A stretch of DNA of 64,000 nt from Woeseiaceae bacterium. Lineage in GTDB: Bacteria > Pseudomonadota > Gammaproteobacteria > Steroidobacterales > Woeseiaceae. The position numbers and the translations under genes are program-made. Positions 1 through 7,527 of the stretch are shown in pieces (the stretch's first letter is position 1; every line of letters begins with the position of its first letter). The notes beneath the pieces were generated by a model. The model saw only the letters and a program-made list of their open reading frames with translations, made no database searches and was not told where the DNA came from. Location: positions 1 through 64,000 of the forward strand of contig JAHEFF010000001.1 in NCBI GenBank assembly GCA_024640315.1, read 5' to 3'.

Positions 1-208
1 GTTAGTCAGTATCAGCCTCGGTGTGCTCAATCTCTTGCCAATACCGGTATTGGATGGCGGACAAATTGTTTACCACGGTATCGAAGGGCTTAAGGGCAGC
101 CCATTGTCAGAACGCGCACAACTGATCGGCCAGCAAGTCGGTATTGCAGCGCTGCTGCTCCTGATGAGTTTCGCCTTTTACAATGACATTGCACGGATCC
201 TCAATTAG
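1..208 (+). CDS. rseP: RseP site-2 intramembrane protease, C-terminal end (partial)
   Basis: Only the last 68 or so codons are present; the reading frame is open from base 2 and ends in TAG at 206-208. The peptide carries the C-terminal hallmark of site-2 zinc metalloproteases: a hydrophobic segment leading into NLLPIPVLDGG, where the Asp is the third zinc ligand of the family. RseP in the inner membrane cuts the anti-sigma factor RseA after DegS, releasing sigma E. The HExxH motif and the PDZ domains would lie upstream of the window. The neighbour bamA starts within about 60 bases, the usual rseP-bamA-skp-lpxD order, and rseA itself lies at 39963-40583 of this window. Identity is supported by both motif and context. 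Confidence 0.9.
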   Translation, partial: LVSISLGVLNLLPIPVLDGGQIVYHGIEGLKGSPLSERAQLIGQQVGIAALLLLMSFAFYNDIARILN

Positions 209-265
209 ATGGACCGCCTACATATTTATCCTGAGATGAATGAATTTGCACGATTGGCAGCAAAT

Positions 266-2650
266 ATGAGGCGGAAGCTGATCCTGCTGATCTGTCTTTT
301 ACTGGTTGTTCCAGCCTGGGTGTCAGCACAAAGTTCATTTGTCGTGCGCGATATGCGCGTGGAAGGTCTGCAGCGTATTTCCGAGGGTACTGTATTCAAT
401 TACGTGCCGATCAATATTGGTGACACCGTTGACGAGGTTCGAATCCAGGAGGCGATCAGGGCGCTTTATTCGCAGGCCTTGTTCGATGATATCGAAGTAC
501 GACGCGATGGTGACACGCTGGTAATCGCCGTTCGCGAACGTCCCTCAATTGAGAGTTTTACGATTGATGGCAACAAGGACATCAAGACGGAAGATCTGAT
601 GGAGTCCTTGCGGAGCGTTGGTCTTTCCCGGGGAAGAACTTTCGACCGCTCCGTGCTGGATAACGTGCAGATGTTCCTGACCGAGCAATACTACGATCGC
701 GGGAAATACGGCGTATCGGTTAAGACCACAGTGACTGACAGGCCGAACAATACAGTAGCCATCAAGGTTGACGTGAAAGAAGGCGATCGGGCGAAGATAC
801 GTCAGGTCAACGTTGTTGGTAACCATAGTTTTGATGAAGAAGAAATTCGCGCAGGCTTTGAATTGGATACGGCCAACTGGCTCTCCTGGTTTCGGCAGGA
901 TGACCGTTATGCGAAAGAAGCGCTCAGTGGCGACCTCGAAAAATTGCGTTCCTTTTACATGGATCGCGGTTATGCAGACTTCCGTGTCGAATCCACGCAG
1001 GTAGCGATTTCGCCGAACCGTCAGGACATTTACGTCACGATCAGCATTCACGAAGGTGAAATGTATACGATCTCTGAAATCAAGATGGTTGGCGAGATGG
1101 TCGTGCCGGAAGAGGTGATGCGCTCGATGCTGCTGACCCAGCCGGGATCTATTTTCAACCTCCGTCTGCTGACGTCCTCATCCGAATTCATGTCCTTCCG
1201 ACTCGGTGAGGAAGGCTATGCGAACGCCGAGATCGAGCCTGTTCCGCAGCTCAATTACGACGACAAGACGGTCGAAGTCACCTTCTTTATTAACCCGAAC
1301 AGCCGGGTCTATGTTCGCCGTATTAATTTCAATGATGTTGACCAGATCGATGATGAGGTCTTGCGGCGCGAAATGCGTCAGACGGAAGGCGCCTATCTTT
1401 CTAATCGACTGATTGATCGTTCAAAGGTTCGCTTGCAACGCTTGCCTTACATCGAAGCTGTCGAAGTGGATACGTCGCCTGTCGATGGAAGCCCCGATAT
1501 GGTTGATGTCGATTTCGATATTCAATATCGAATGCCCGGCCAATTCAGTGGCGGCCTCGGTTATTCTGACGCACAGAAACTAATGCTGAACGCAAGTATT
1601 GTGCACACGAACTTCCTGGGCTCCGGGCAACGTGTCGCATTGAATGCGAACTCCGGACGTTTTTCGACATTCTATTCCTTGTCGCATACAGAACCGTATA
1701 CGACGAGAAACGGTGTAAGTCGCACCGTTGGTGTCAACTTCAGGGACGTTACGCAATTTACGTCGGCGTCTTCGGACTTTTCGACGACGAGCTATGGTGC
1801 TTCACTCGAGTATGGCATACCAATCACCGAGCTTCAGAGTCTGAGTCTCGGGCTCGCCTTCAACAGCGCCGAGTTGTTGTCGTCGACAAACAGTACCCAG
1901 CAGGCTCAGGAGTGGGTCGCCAACAATGGCAATCCATTCGTGACTGACATCGCCAACGGTGTTGCATTCTTTGGTACGGAATTTTATGCAACCGAGTTGA
2001 TTGTGGGCTGGATTTATGACAGCCGGAACCGTGCGCTGTTTGCCGATCGCGGCTCCCGACAGCAGATGTTCCTCGGATATACAATTCCAACACTCAGCGA
2101 AGTCGAGTATCTGACGGCCCGTTACAACTATACAAAATACATCCCGCTGATCGATCAGTGGACATTCCGGATCAATGCGGAAATCGGCTACGGCCAGGCT
2201 TTAGGCGATACGACAGCGCTGCCGCCCTACAAGCAGATGTATGGCGGCGGTCCTGAGTCAATTCGCGGCTATAAAGAGTCCTATATGGGGCCCAAAGACA
2301 GCTTTGGAAACCCATATGGCGGCAATGTGTTGGTTGCCAGTCAACTAGAGCTTATAATCCCCCTCCCGGAAAAGTTCCGGAGTCAGGCGAGGGCCAGCCT
2401 CTTTTACGATATTGGCAACGTATTTAATACCGGCGAGGTGACTTTCACCGACAAATTGGGCAGTCCGGTAGAATACAAGCCGGAGTTCGATGAGCTAAGG
2501 ACATCGGTTGGTGTTGCCGTACAGTGGCTTGCGCCACTGGGGTTGTTCCGCTTTAGTTACGCGTATCCGTTGAATGAATATAGCGGTAACGACAGATATT
2601 ACGGAGACCGAATCGAAAGATTTCAGTTTTCCATTGGGCAGGCATTTTGA
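266..2650 (+). CDS. bamA: BamA, outer membrane protein assembly factor
   Basis: BamA is the core of the BAM complex that folds beta-barrel proteins into the outer membrane. I chose the ATG at 266 (794 aa) because a signal peptide begins there, MRRKLILLICLLLVVP, with likely cleavage near VSA/QSS. The frame is open upstream to an ATG at 209, which would add 19 mostly polar residues. Five POTRA domains fill roughly residues 25-420, including GNKDIK and VVGNHSF POTRA starts and RREMRQTEGAYL in POTRA5. The 16-strand barrel follows, with the conserved SIRGY (VRGF-type) loop motif near residue 690 and a terminal Phe (IGQAF). Length and domain order match the E. coli protein (810 aa). It lies between rseP and skp. 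Barrel conservation is high and I see no truncation. Confidence 0.97.
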   Translation: MRRKLILLICLLLVVPAWVSAQSSFVVRDMRVEGLQRISEGTVFNYVPINIGDTVDEVRIQEAIRALYSQALFDDIEVRRDGDTLVIAVRERPSIESFTIDGNKDIKTEDLMESLRSVGLSRGRTFDRSVLDNVQMFLTEQYYDRGKYGVSVKTTVTDRPNNTVAIKVDVKEGDRAKIRQVNVVGNHSFDEEEIRAGFELDTANWLSWFRQDDRYAKEALSGDLEKLRSFYMDRGYADFRVESTQVAISPNRQDIYVTISIHEGEMYTISEIKMVGEMVVPEEVMRSMLLTQPGSIFNLRLLTSSSEFMSFRLGEEGYANAEIEPVPQLNYDDKTVEVTFFINPNSRVYVRRINFNDVDQIDDEVLRREMRQTEGAYLSNRLIDRSKVRLQRLPYIEAVEVDTSPVDGSPDMVDVDFDIQYRMPGQFSGGLGYSDAQKLMLNASIVHTNFLGSGQRVALNANSGRFSTFYSLSHTEPYTTRNGVSRTVGVNFRDVTQFTSASSDFSTTSYGASLEYGIPITELQSLSLGLAFNSAELLSSTNSTQQAQEWVANNGNPFVTDIANGVAFFGTEFYATELIVGWIYDSRNRALFADRGSRQQMFLGYTIPTLSEVEYLTARYNYTKYIPLIDQWTFRINAEIGYGQALGDTTALPPYKQMYGGGPESIRGYKESYMGPKDSFGNPYGGNVLVASQLELIIPLPEKFRSQARASLFYDIGNVFNTGEVTFTDKLGSPVEYKPEFDELRTSVGVAVQWLAPLGLFRFSYAYPLNEYSGNDRYYGDRIERFQFSIGQAF

Positions 2651-2664
2651 GGATTGGATTTTAT

Positions 2665-3201
2665 ATGAACGTTGTTAAACCATACCTGGTTAAGGCAGTT
2701 GCGGTCATTGCGCTGATTTTTTCCCTTGGCATTTCCGCGCAGGCTCAGGAGGTTAAGATCGGAGTCGTCAACATTCCACAGCTAATGGAGCAGGCCCCAC
2801 AGGCGCGTGTTGCTATGGAAGCCCTCGACGAGGAATTCAAACCGCGGCAACGCGAAATTATAGCGCGCCAGACAGAATTCCAGGAGATGTCCGAACGAGT
2901 TCAGCGGGATCTCGCCGTTATGGGCGAAACGGAACGTCGCAATGCTGAAAAAGAAATGCGTGACCTGCAGCGTGAAGTGACTCGTCTGCAAACCGAATTT
3001 CGGGAAGATCTAAATCTTCGTCGCAACGAAGAGCTCGGCAATCTGCAACGATCCTTGTTGAAAGAAGTTCAGGATTTCGCGCAGTCAGCGGGATATGACC
3101 TGGTCGTTGGCGATGGGGTCTTGTTTGCAAGTACGGCGGTCAATATTACCGAAAACGTACTTAGAGCTATGGAAGCGAATTTCCAGGCAGCTGGCAACTA
3201 G
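2665..3201 (+). CDS. skp: Skp/OmpH periplasmic chaperone
   Basis: Skp is a trimeric periplasmic chaperone that carries unfolded outer membrane proteins towards BamA. The ATG at 2665 gives 178 aa. A signal peptide (a KAVAVIALIFSLGIS core, cleavage near AQA/QEV) is followed by the short beta segment VKIGVVNI that starts the family's trimerisation body. A long charged alpha-helical arm spans residues 50-130, rich in Arg, Glu and Gln and with coiled-coil character, and a C-terminal beta segment YDLVVGDGVLFAS closes the body. An in-frame TTG at 2647 overlaps the bamA stop codon, but starting there would place extra residues before the signal peptide. GAGG at 2649-2652 could serve as a ribosome site. 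The gene follows bamA immediately, as in most Gammaproteobacteria. Confidence 0.93.
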   Translation: MNVVKPYLVKAVAVIALIFSLGISAQAQEVKIGVVNIPQLMEQAPQARVAMEALDEEFKPRQREIIARQTEFQEMSERVQRDLAVMGETERRNAEKEMRDLQREVTRLQTEFREDLNLRRNEELGNLQRSLLKEVQDFAQSAGYDLVVGDGVLFASTAVNITENVLRAMEANFQAAGN

Positions 3202-3257
3202 CGGTCAAAAAAACTGGGCTGGCACAATACGTCGTCAAAGATAGCTGAAACATGCTC

Positions 3258-3274
3258 ATTTACCTTGTGTAAAT
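3258..3274. repeat. 17-bp inverted repeat ATTTAC-N5-GTAAAT between skp and lpxD
   Basis: Two perfect 6-bp arms (3258-3263 and 3269-3274) flank five bases. It is AT-rich and operator-like in size, and too weak for a convincing terminator although a short T run follows at 3280-3284. I do not recognise the binding protein. It sits 57 bases after the skp stop. Confidence 0.35.
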
Positions 3275-3316
3275 TCCGCTTTTTCGGCCAACTTTTCCTC
3301 GTCTTGCACGCACCTC

Positions 3317-3341
3317 AACTTTTTTTGGCGCGCAATTCAAA
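3317..3341 (+). promoter_or_regulatory. Possible sigma-E-type promoter upstream of lpxD
   Basis: AACTT at 3317-3321 and TCAAA at 3337-3341 are separated by 15 bases, which fits the core of the sigma-E consensus (AACTT, 15 to 19 bases, TC then A-rich). The two Gs normally preceding AACTT are absent. Sigma E is known to drive the lpxD-fabZ-lpxA region in E. coli, so the position makes sense. The match is weaker than the one in front of rpoE. Confidence 0.3.
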
Positions 3342-3372
3342 TGCATGCTGGCGACGCCCGTCGTGTACGAGT

Positions 3373-3381
3373 TGCTATAAA
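3373..3381 (+). promoter_or_regulatory. Possible extended -10 promoter element for lpxD
   Basis: TGCTATAAA matches the extended -10 form TGnTATAAT at eight of its nine positions (the n is free), 53 bases before the lpxD start. No -35 box is recognisable at 16 to 18 bases upstream, which extended -10 promoters can tolerate. Confidence 0.3.
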
Positions 3382-3434
3382 TGACTGAATTTTAATGGGT
3401 CGTTCGAATCAAGTTGATATAGGGGGATTCCAAA

Positions 3435-4478
3435 TTGGCCAGAAGCCTCGGAGAACTGGCCGCCGAGTTCGGTTGTGAACTGATCGGTGAGCCGTCTGCC
3501 ACGGTGAGTCGTGTTGCGACTTTGGCAGACGCCGGAGACGGTCATCTGAGTTTCTGTGCAGACAGTGCCTACCTCGAGCTATTGCGGAATACCCGGGCAA
3601 CTGCCGTAATTTTGAGGTCGACCGACGTCGAACAATGCCCGGTTGCGGCCCTGATTACGGACAATCCGTACCTTGTTTACGCACGAATCGCAGTTGCGTT
3701 GCATCCGGAGCCGGCCCCTGTTGTTGGCGTGCATGAGACTGCAGCCGTCTCTGCGTCCGCGACGATTTCATCCAGCGCCGAGATTTCGAGAAACGCTGTT
3801 ATTTGTGATGACGCGTTGATCGGTGATGATGTGGTCGTCGGGCCTGGCGCCGTGGTTGGTCCTCGCTGCAAACTTGGCAAAGGGACGCGCATCCTGGCCA
3901 ATGCCACTCTCGTTCAGGATGTGACGGTGGGAGAACGCTGCCTTATTCATCCGGGTGCAATCGTCGGCTCGGACGGATTCGGCAACGTACAGGGTGAAAA
4001 TGGCTGGGAAAAGTTGCCGCAGATTGGCGGTGTACGAATTGGAGACGATGTCGAGATTGGTGCCAATACAACGATTGACCGCGGGGCGCTCGCCGACACC
4101 GTCATTGGGAAAGGCGTCCGGATCGACAATCTGGTGCAGATCGCGCACAACGTTCAAATTGGCGATCACACCGCCATCGCGGCCCAGGTTGGAATTGCCG
4201 GGAGCACGGTGGTTGGCAAGCGATGCAAGTTTGCCGGGCAGGCTGGTATCGTAGGACACATTAATATCTGCGACGACGTGATCGTTGCCGGCAAAACGGT
4301 GATTTCCAAGCATGTGACTGAACCCGGCTTCTATGCCGGCAGTATTCCAGGTGAACCACATAAAGATTGGAAACGTAAGGTGGCCAGGTTCAGGCGCCTG
4401 GGTGACCTGACAGATCGTGTCACCGCGCTGGAACAGCGCGACAAGTCAACAAAAACGGCGAGCAGCGATGACGAATGA
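3435..4478 (+). CDS. lpxD: LpxD, UDP-3-O-acylglucosamine N-acyltransferase
   Basis: LpxD adds the second (N-linked) hydroxyacyl chain from acyl-ACP to UDP-3-O-acylglucosamine, the third step of lipid A synthesis, in the cytoplasm. The 347-aa product has the N-terminal uridine-binding domain (residues 1-100) and then a left-handed beta helix of hexapeptide repeats (about 105-310) with the catalytic His238 in QIAHNVQIGDH. A C-terminal helix carries KVARFRRLGDL. The start is TTG at 3435, supported by AGGGGGA at 3421-3427. Length equals the family norm (about 341). It heads the lpxD-fabZ-lpxA-lpxB set and overlaps fabZ by 11 bases. Two candidate promoters lie upstream. Confidence 0.96.
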   Translation: MARSLGELAAEFGCELIGEPSATVSRVATLADAGDGHLSFCADSAYLELLRNTRATAVILRSTDVEQCPVAALITDNPYLVYARIAVALHPEPAPVVGVHETAAVSASATISSSAEISRNAVICDDALIGDDVVVGPGAVVGPRCKLGKGTRILANATLVQDVTVGERCLIHPGAIVGSDGFGNVQGENGWEKLPQIGGVRIGDDVEIGANTTIDRGALADTVIGKGVRIDNLVQIAHNVQIGDHTAIAAQVGIAGSTVVGKRCKFAGQAGIVGHINICDDVIVAGKTVISKHVTEPGFYAGSIPGEPHKDWKRKVARFRRLGDLTDRVTALEQRDKSTKTASSDDE

Positions 4479-4923
4479 AATAGGGGCCATGGACTCGTTA
4501 CAGATCAGGGAGGCGTTACCGCACCGGTATCCGTTTCTTCTGATTGACAGGGTCACGACGGGAACCATTGGCGAATCGATTACGGCGCTCAAAAACGTCT
4601 CCAACAATGAGCCATTCTTTCAGGGACACTTTCCAGGCAAGCCTGTGATGCCAGGTGTCCTCGTCATTGAAGCGATGGCACAAGCGGGTGGCGTGCTTTC
4701 ACATGTCACGATGATCGACCTCGAACCGAAACCGCTGTTCTTTCTTGCAGGCGTAGATAATGCCCGCTTCCGCCGCACTGTGTTGCCGGGTGATCAGCTT
4801 GTCATCCAGGTCGATGTCGAACGCGTCAAACGCGGGATCTGGTTTTACAAATGCAATGCAACCGTCGACGGAAAGATCGCCGTGGCTGCAGATATTATGT
4901 GCGCACCGGGAGGTGAACGATGA
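4468..4923 (+). CDS. fabZ: FabZ, 3-hydroxyacyl-ACP dehydratase
   Basis: FabZ removes water from 3-hydroxyacyl-ACP in fatty acid elongation and competes with LpxA and LpxD for the same substrate. The ATG at 4468 gives 151 aa; the frame is open upstream inside lpxD, but the first well-placed ATG is here. An ATG eight codons... at residue 8 (MDSLQIREALPHRYP) is an alternative. The hot-dog fold signature HFPGKPVMPGVLVIEAMAQ contains the catalytic His54 and Glu68. LPHRYPFLLIDRV is the typical N-terminal motif. The stop overlaps the lpxA ATG (ATGA), so translation of fabZ and lpxA is probably coupled. Confidence 0.95.
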   Translation: MTNEIGAMDSLQIREALPHRYPFLLIDRVTTGTIGESITALKNVSNNEPFFQGHFPGKPVMPGVLVIEAMAQAGGVLSHVTMIDLEPKPLFFLAGVDNARFRRTVLPGDQLVIQVDVERVKRGIWFYKCNATVDGKIAVAADIMCAPGGER

Positions 4924-5693
4924 ACGTTCATCCGACCGCCATTATTGCCGATTCTGCAAAGCTGGCGGATGACATCGAGATCGGGCCATATTCAATCATT
5001 GGCGACAACGTAGAGATAGGCAGCGGCTGCAAGATTGATGGTCATGTCGTTATCAATGGTCCGACCACAATCGGCAGTAATAATCGCATATACCAGTTCT
5101 GCTCAGTCGGTGATGACCCGCAGGACAAGAAATACAGGGACGAGCCCACGAGGCTTGAAATTGGAGACGGCAATACCATTCGCGAGTTCTGCACAATCAG
5201 TCGCGGTACAGTGCAGGATGAAAGCCTGACCTCGATTGGCAACGACAATTGGATCATGGCATACGTACATATAGCTCACGATTGCCGTGTCGGCGATCAT
5301 TGCATCTTCGCCAACAATGCGACGCTGGCCGGGCATGTGTACGTCGGCGACTGGGCGATATTTGCGGGCTTTACGGGTGCGCATCAGTTTTGTCGAGTTG
5401 GCGCGCACGCGTTTCTTGGCATGTATGCCGGCACCGGTCGGGATGTTCCCGCGTACACGATGATCGGCGGCCAACCTCCATCGCCGAAGGGCATCAACGC
5501 GGAAGGCCTCAAGCGCCGCGACTTTTCGGTTGACCAAATTCGCAATATCCGCAATGCCTATCGTGTGGTCTATCGCAGTGGACTGAAACTGGCTGAGGCG
5601 ATTACCGAACTTGAGGGCCTGGTACCTGAGCAGCCAGAACTCGGAATATTCGTCGAATCATTGAGATCGGCGGAACGCGGAATTATTCGATAG
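4920..5693 (+). CDS. lpxA: LpxA, UDP-N-acetylglucosamine acyltransferase
   Basis: LpxA catalyses the first step of lipid A synthesis, transfer of a 3-hydroxyacyl chain from ACP to the 3-OH of UDP-GlcNAc. The 257-aa protein has ten or so hexapeptide turns forming a left-handed beta helix (residues 1-185). MAYVHIAHDC holds His117 and the catalytic His120, and ANNATLAGHV and HQFCRVGAHAFLG follow. A C-terminal helical bundle is present (LKRRDFSVDQIRNIRNAYR). Length matches E. coli LpxA (262). The start ATG overlaps the fabZ stop by four bases, and lpxB follows after two bases. Confidence 0.96.
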   Translation: MNVHPTAIIADSAKLADDIEIGPYSIIGDNVEIGSGCKIDGHVVINGPTTIGSNNRIYQFCSVGDDPQDKKYRDEPTRLEIGDGNTIREFCTISRGTVQDESLTSIGNDNWIMAYVHIAHDCRVGDHCIFANNATLAGHVYVGDWAIFAGFTGAHQFCRVGAHAFLGMYAGTGRDVPAYTMIGGQPPSPKGINAEGLKRRDFSVDQIRNIRNAYRVVYRSGLKLAEAITELEGLVPEQPELGIFVESLRSAERGIIR

Positions 5694-5695
5694 CC

Positions 5696-6835
5696 ATGCG
5701 TGTTGCCCTGGTCGCTGGCGAGGCATCCGGCGATCTGCTGGGTGCAGGGCTGATCAAGGCGCTTCACGCACAGCGTGAAGACATTCACTTCGAAGGTGTT
5801 GCAGGCCCGGCCATGGCAGCTGCGGGTTGTCATGTACTCGAGGACGCAGAAGCGCTGGCGGTGATGGGGCTGATCGAGCCGCTTAAGGAGATTCCTCGTT
5901 TATTGCGACTGCGGCGTTCGCTGGTCGACCGATGGACCGAGAATCCGCCCGACGTCATGGTTGGTATTGACGCGCCGGACTTTAACCTGGGACTTGAGAA
6001 GAAACTTCGGAAGCGCGGCGTCCGGACCGTTCATTACGTCAGCCCGTCGGTGTGGGCCTGGCGTCAGGGCCGAATCAGGAAGATCGCTGCTGCTGTGGAC
6101 AAGGTGCTATGCCTGTTGCCGTTCGAAAAAGCCTTTTACGACAAGCACGGCGTTGCTGCAGATTTTGTTGGCCACCCGCTCGCCGATAGCAGCCCTGTCA
6201 ACCCTGACATGACTGCAGCCCGGGCGAAGCTTGGACTGGGAGACGGGCAGGTGGTTGCAGTACTTCCGGGAAGCCGTCACAGCGAGGTGTCCCGGCTCGG
6301 TCCGGTGTTTGCTGCAGCGTGCGCTATGCTGCTGTCTGAGAATCCGCACATCTCCTTTGTTGCGCCGATGGCCAGCCGAAGTATCCGGGCGTTGTTTGTC
6401 CAACATATTCAGGCTGAAAACGTCACTGACCGATTCGTCCTGGTCGACGGCGACGCCGAAACCGTGATTTCATCGGCAGATGTGGTCTTGCTCGCCTCGG
6501 GTACAGCCTCGCTCCAGGCCGCGTTGCTTGGCAAGCCAATGGTCGCGGCCTACCGATTTTCCCCGTTGACCTATGCAATTGGGACTGCACTGAAGCTCGT
6601 CGATGTGCCGTATTTTTCATTGCCCAATTTACTGACCGAAAAACCGATGGTCCCGGAGTTTCTCCAGTCTGAGGCCAGTCCGGCGGCGTTGTCGGCAGCT
6701 GTTGCCGAACTTCTGGGTGACGAAGACCGCCGTATTCGAATCGCAAAAGTATTTCGCTCGTTACGAACCGAATTGGCACAAGGCGCCGATAATCGGGCAG
6801 CCGACGCAGTGCTGTCTGTTGCGGCAGGGGGCTGA
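5696..6835 (+). CDS. lpxB: LpxB, lipid A disaccharide synthase
   Basis: LpxB is a GT-B fold glycosyltransferase (family 19) that joins UDP-2,3-diacylglucosamine and lipid X into the lipid A disaccharide at the inner membrane surface. The 379-aa product begins MRVALVAGEASGD, the family N-terminal motif. PSVWAWRQGRIRKI, VGHPLAD, LPGSRHSEV and ASGTASLQAAL follow, the last near the UDP site. Length matches E. coli (382). The gene is packed two bases after lpxA and three before rnhB. The middle of the gene has higher GC than lpxA but nothing suggests transfer. Confidence 0.95.
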   Translation: MRVALVAGEASGDLLGAGLIKALHAQREDIHFEGVAGPAMAAAGCHVLEDAEALAVMGLIEPLKEIPRLLRLRRSLVDRWTENPPDVMVGIDAPDFNLGLEKKLRKRGVRTVHYVSPSVWAWRQGRIRKIAAAVDKVLCLLPFEKAFYDKHGVAADFVGHPLADSSPVNPDMTAARAKLGLGDGQVVAVLPGSRHSEVSRLGPVFAAACAMLLSENPHISFVAPMASRSIRALFVQHIQAENVTDRFVLVDGDAETVISSADVVLLASGTASLQAALLGKPMVAAYRFSPLTYAIGTALKLVDVPYFSLPNLLTEKPMVPEFLQSEASPAALSAAVAELLGDEDRRIRIAKVFRSLRTELAQGADNRAADAVLSVAAGG

Positions 6836-6838
6836 CCC

Positions 6839-7438
6839 GTGCAGCAGGTTCTGTTCTCAATCGCTGAGGGATTCGTTGCCGGTGTGGATGAGGCTGGTCG
6901 CGGGCCCCTGGCCGGTCCGGTCGTTGCGGGCGCGGTGATCCTCGACCCTGCACAACCCATCGAAGATCTGGCTGATTCCAAAGTGTTGTCCGAAAAGCGT
7001 CGTGAGGCGCTGGCGGCAGAAATCATGTCGAAGGCACTTGCCTGGTCGGTTTCCTGGGCGGATGCCAGGGAAATCGACAGCCTGAATATTCTTCAGGCCA
7101 CTTACCTGGCGATGCGCCGTGCCATTATCGGGCTACGCATTCGCCCTGTACTGGTAGAAGTGGATGGCAATCGTCTGCCAAACCTGGTGTTCAGCGGGCA
7201 ACGGATCGAGGGTAACGCTGTCGTCGGTGGAGATGCGCAAATTCCGGCAATTAGTGCCGCCTCGATTATCGCCAAAGTGCATCGTGATGATTTTATGCGG
7301 CGAATGGATTCGATCTACCCTGGCTACGGCTTCGCGCGGCACAAAGGGTATGGCACTGAACAGCATCGCGATTCAATCAGCCGCTTGGGGCCGTGCCAGC
7401 AACACAGGCGCTCTTTTCGACCGATTTCTTTAATATGA
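6839..7438 (+). CDS. rnhB: RNase HII
   Basis: RNase HII nicks DNA at embedded ribonucleotides and degrades RNA-DNA hybrids. The 199-aa product, read from GTG at 6839, has the signature AGVDEAGRGPLAGPV with Asp17 and Glu18. DSKVLSEKRRE, VEVDG (Asp109) and GGDAQIP (Asp132) follow, completing the four acidic active-site residues. ISAASIIAKVHRD and HKGYGTEQH are also typical. The GTG start is two bases past the lpxB stop region and needs no upstream alternative. The lpxB-rnhB-dnaE order is standard for the class. Confidence 0.95.
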   Translation: MQQVLFSIAEGFVAGVDEAGRGPLAGPVVAGAVILDPAQPIEDLADSKVLSEKRREALAAEIMSKALAWSVSWADAREIDSLNILQATYLAMRRAIIGLRIRPVLVEVDGNRLPNLVFSGQRIEGNAVVGGDAQIPAISAASIIAKVHRDDFMRRMDSIYPGYGFARHKGYGTEQHRDSISRLGPCQQHRRSFRPISLI

Positions 7439-7527
7439 CACGTTGAAATTGAACGTCCGTCAGCCGATCATTCGACTATGCTGATGTGCGCGCTCCGCCA
7501 TCAAAACAAAAGAAACCCGATATTTCC

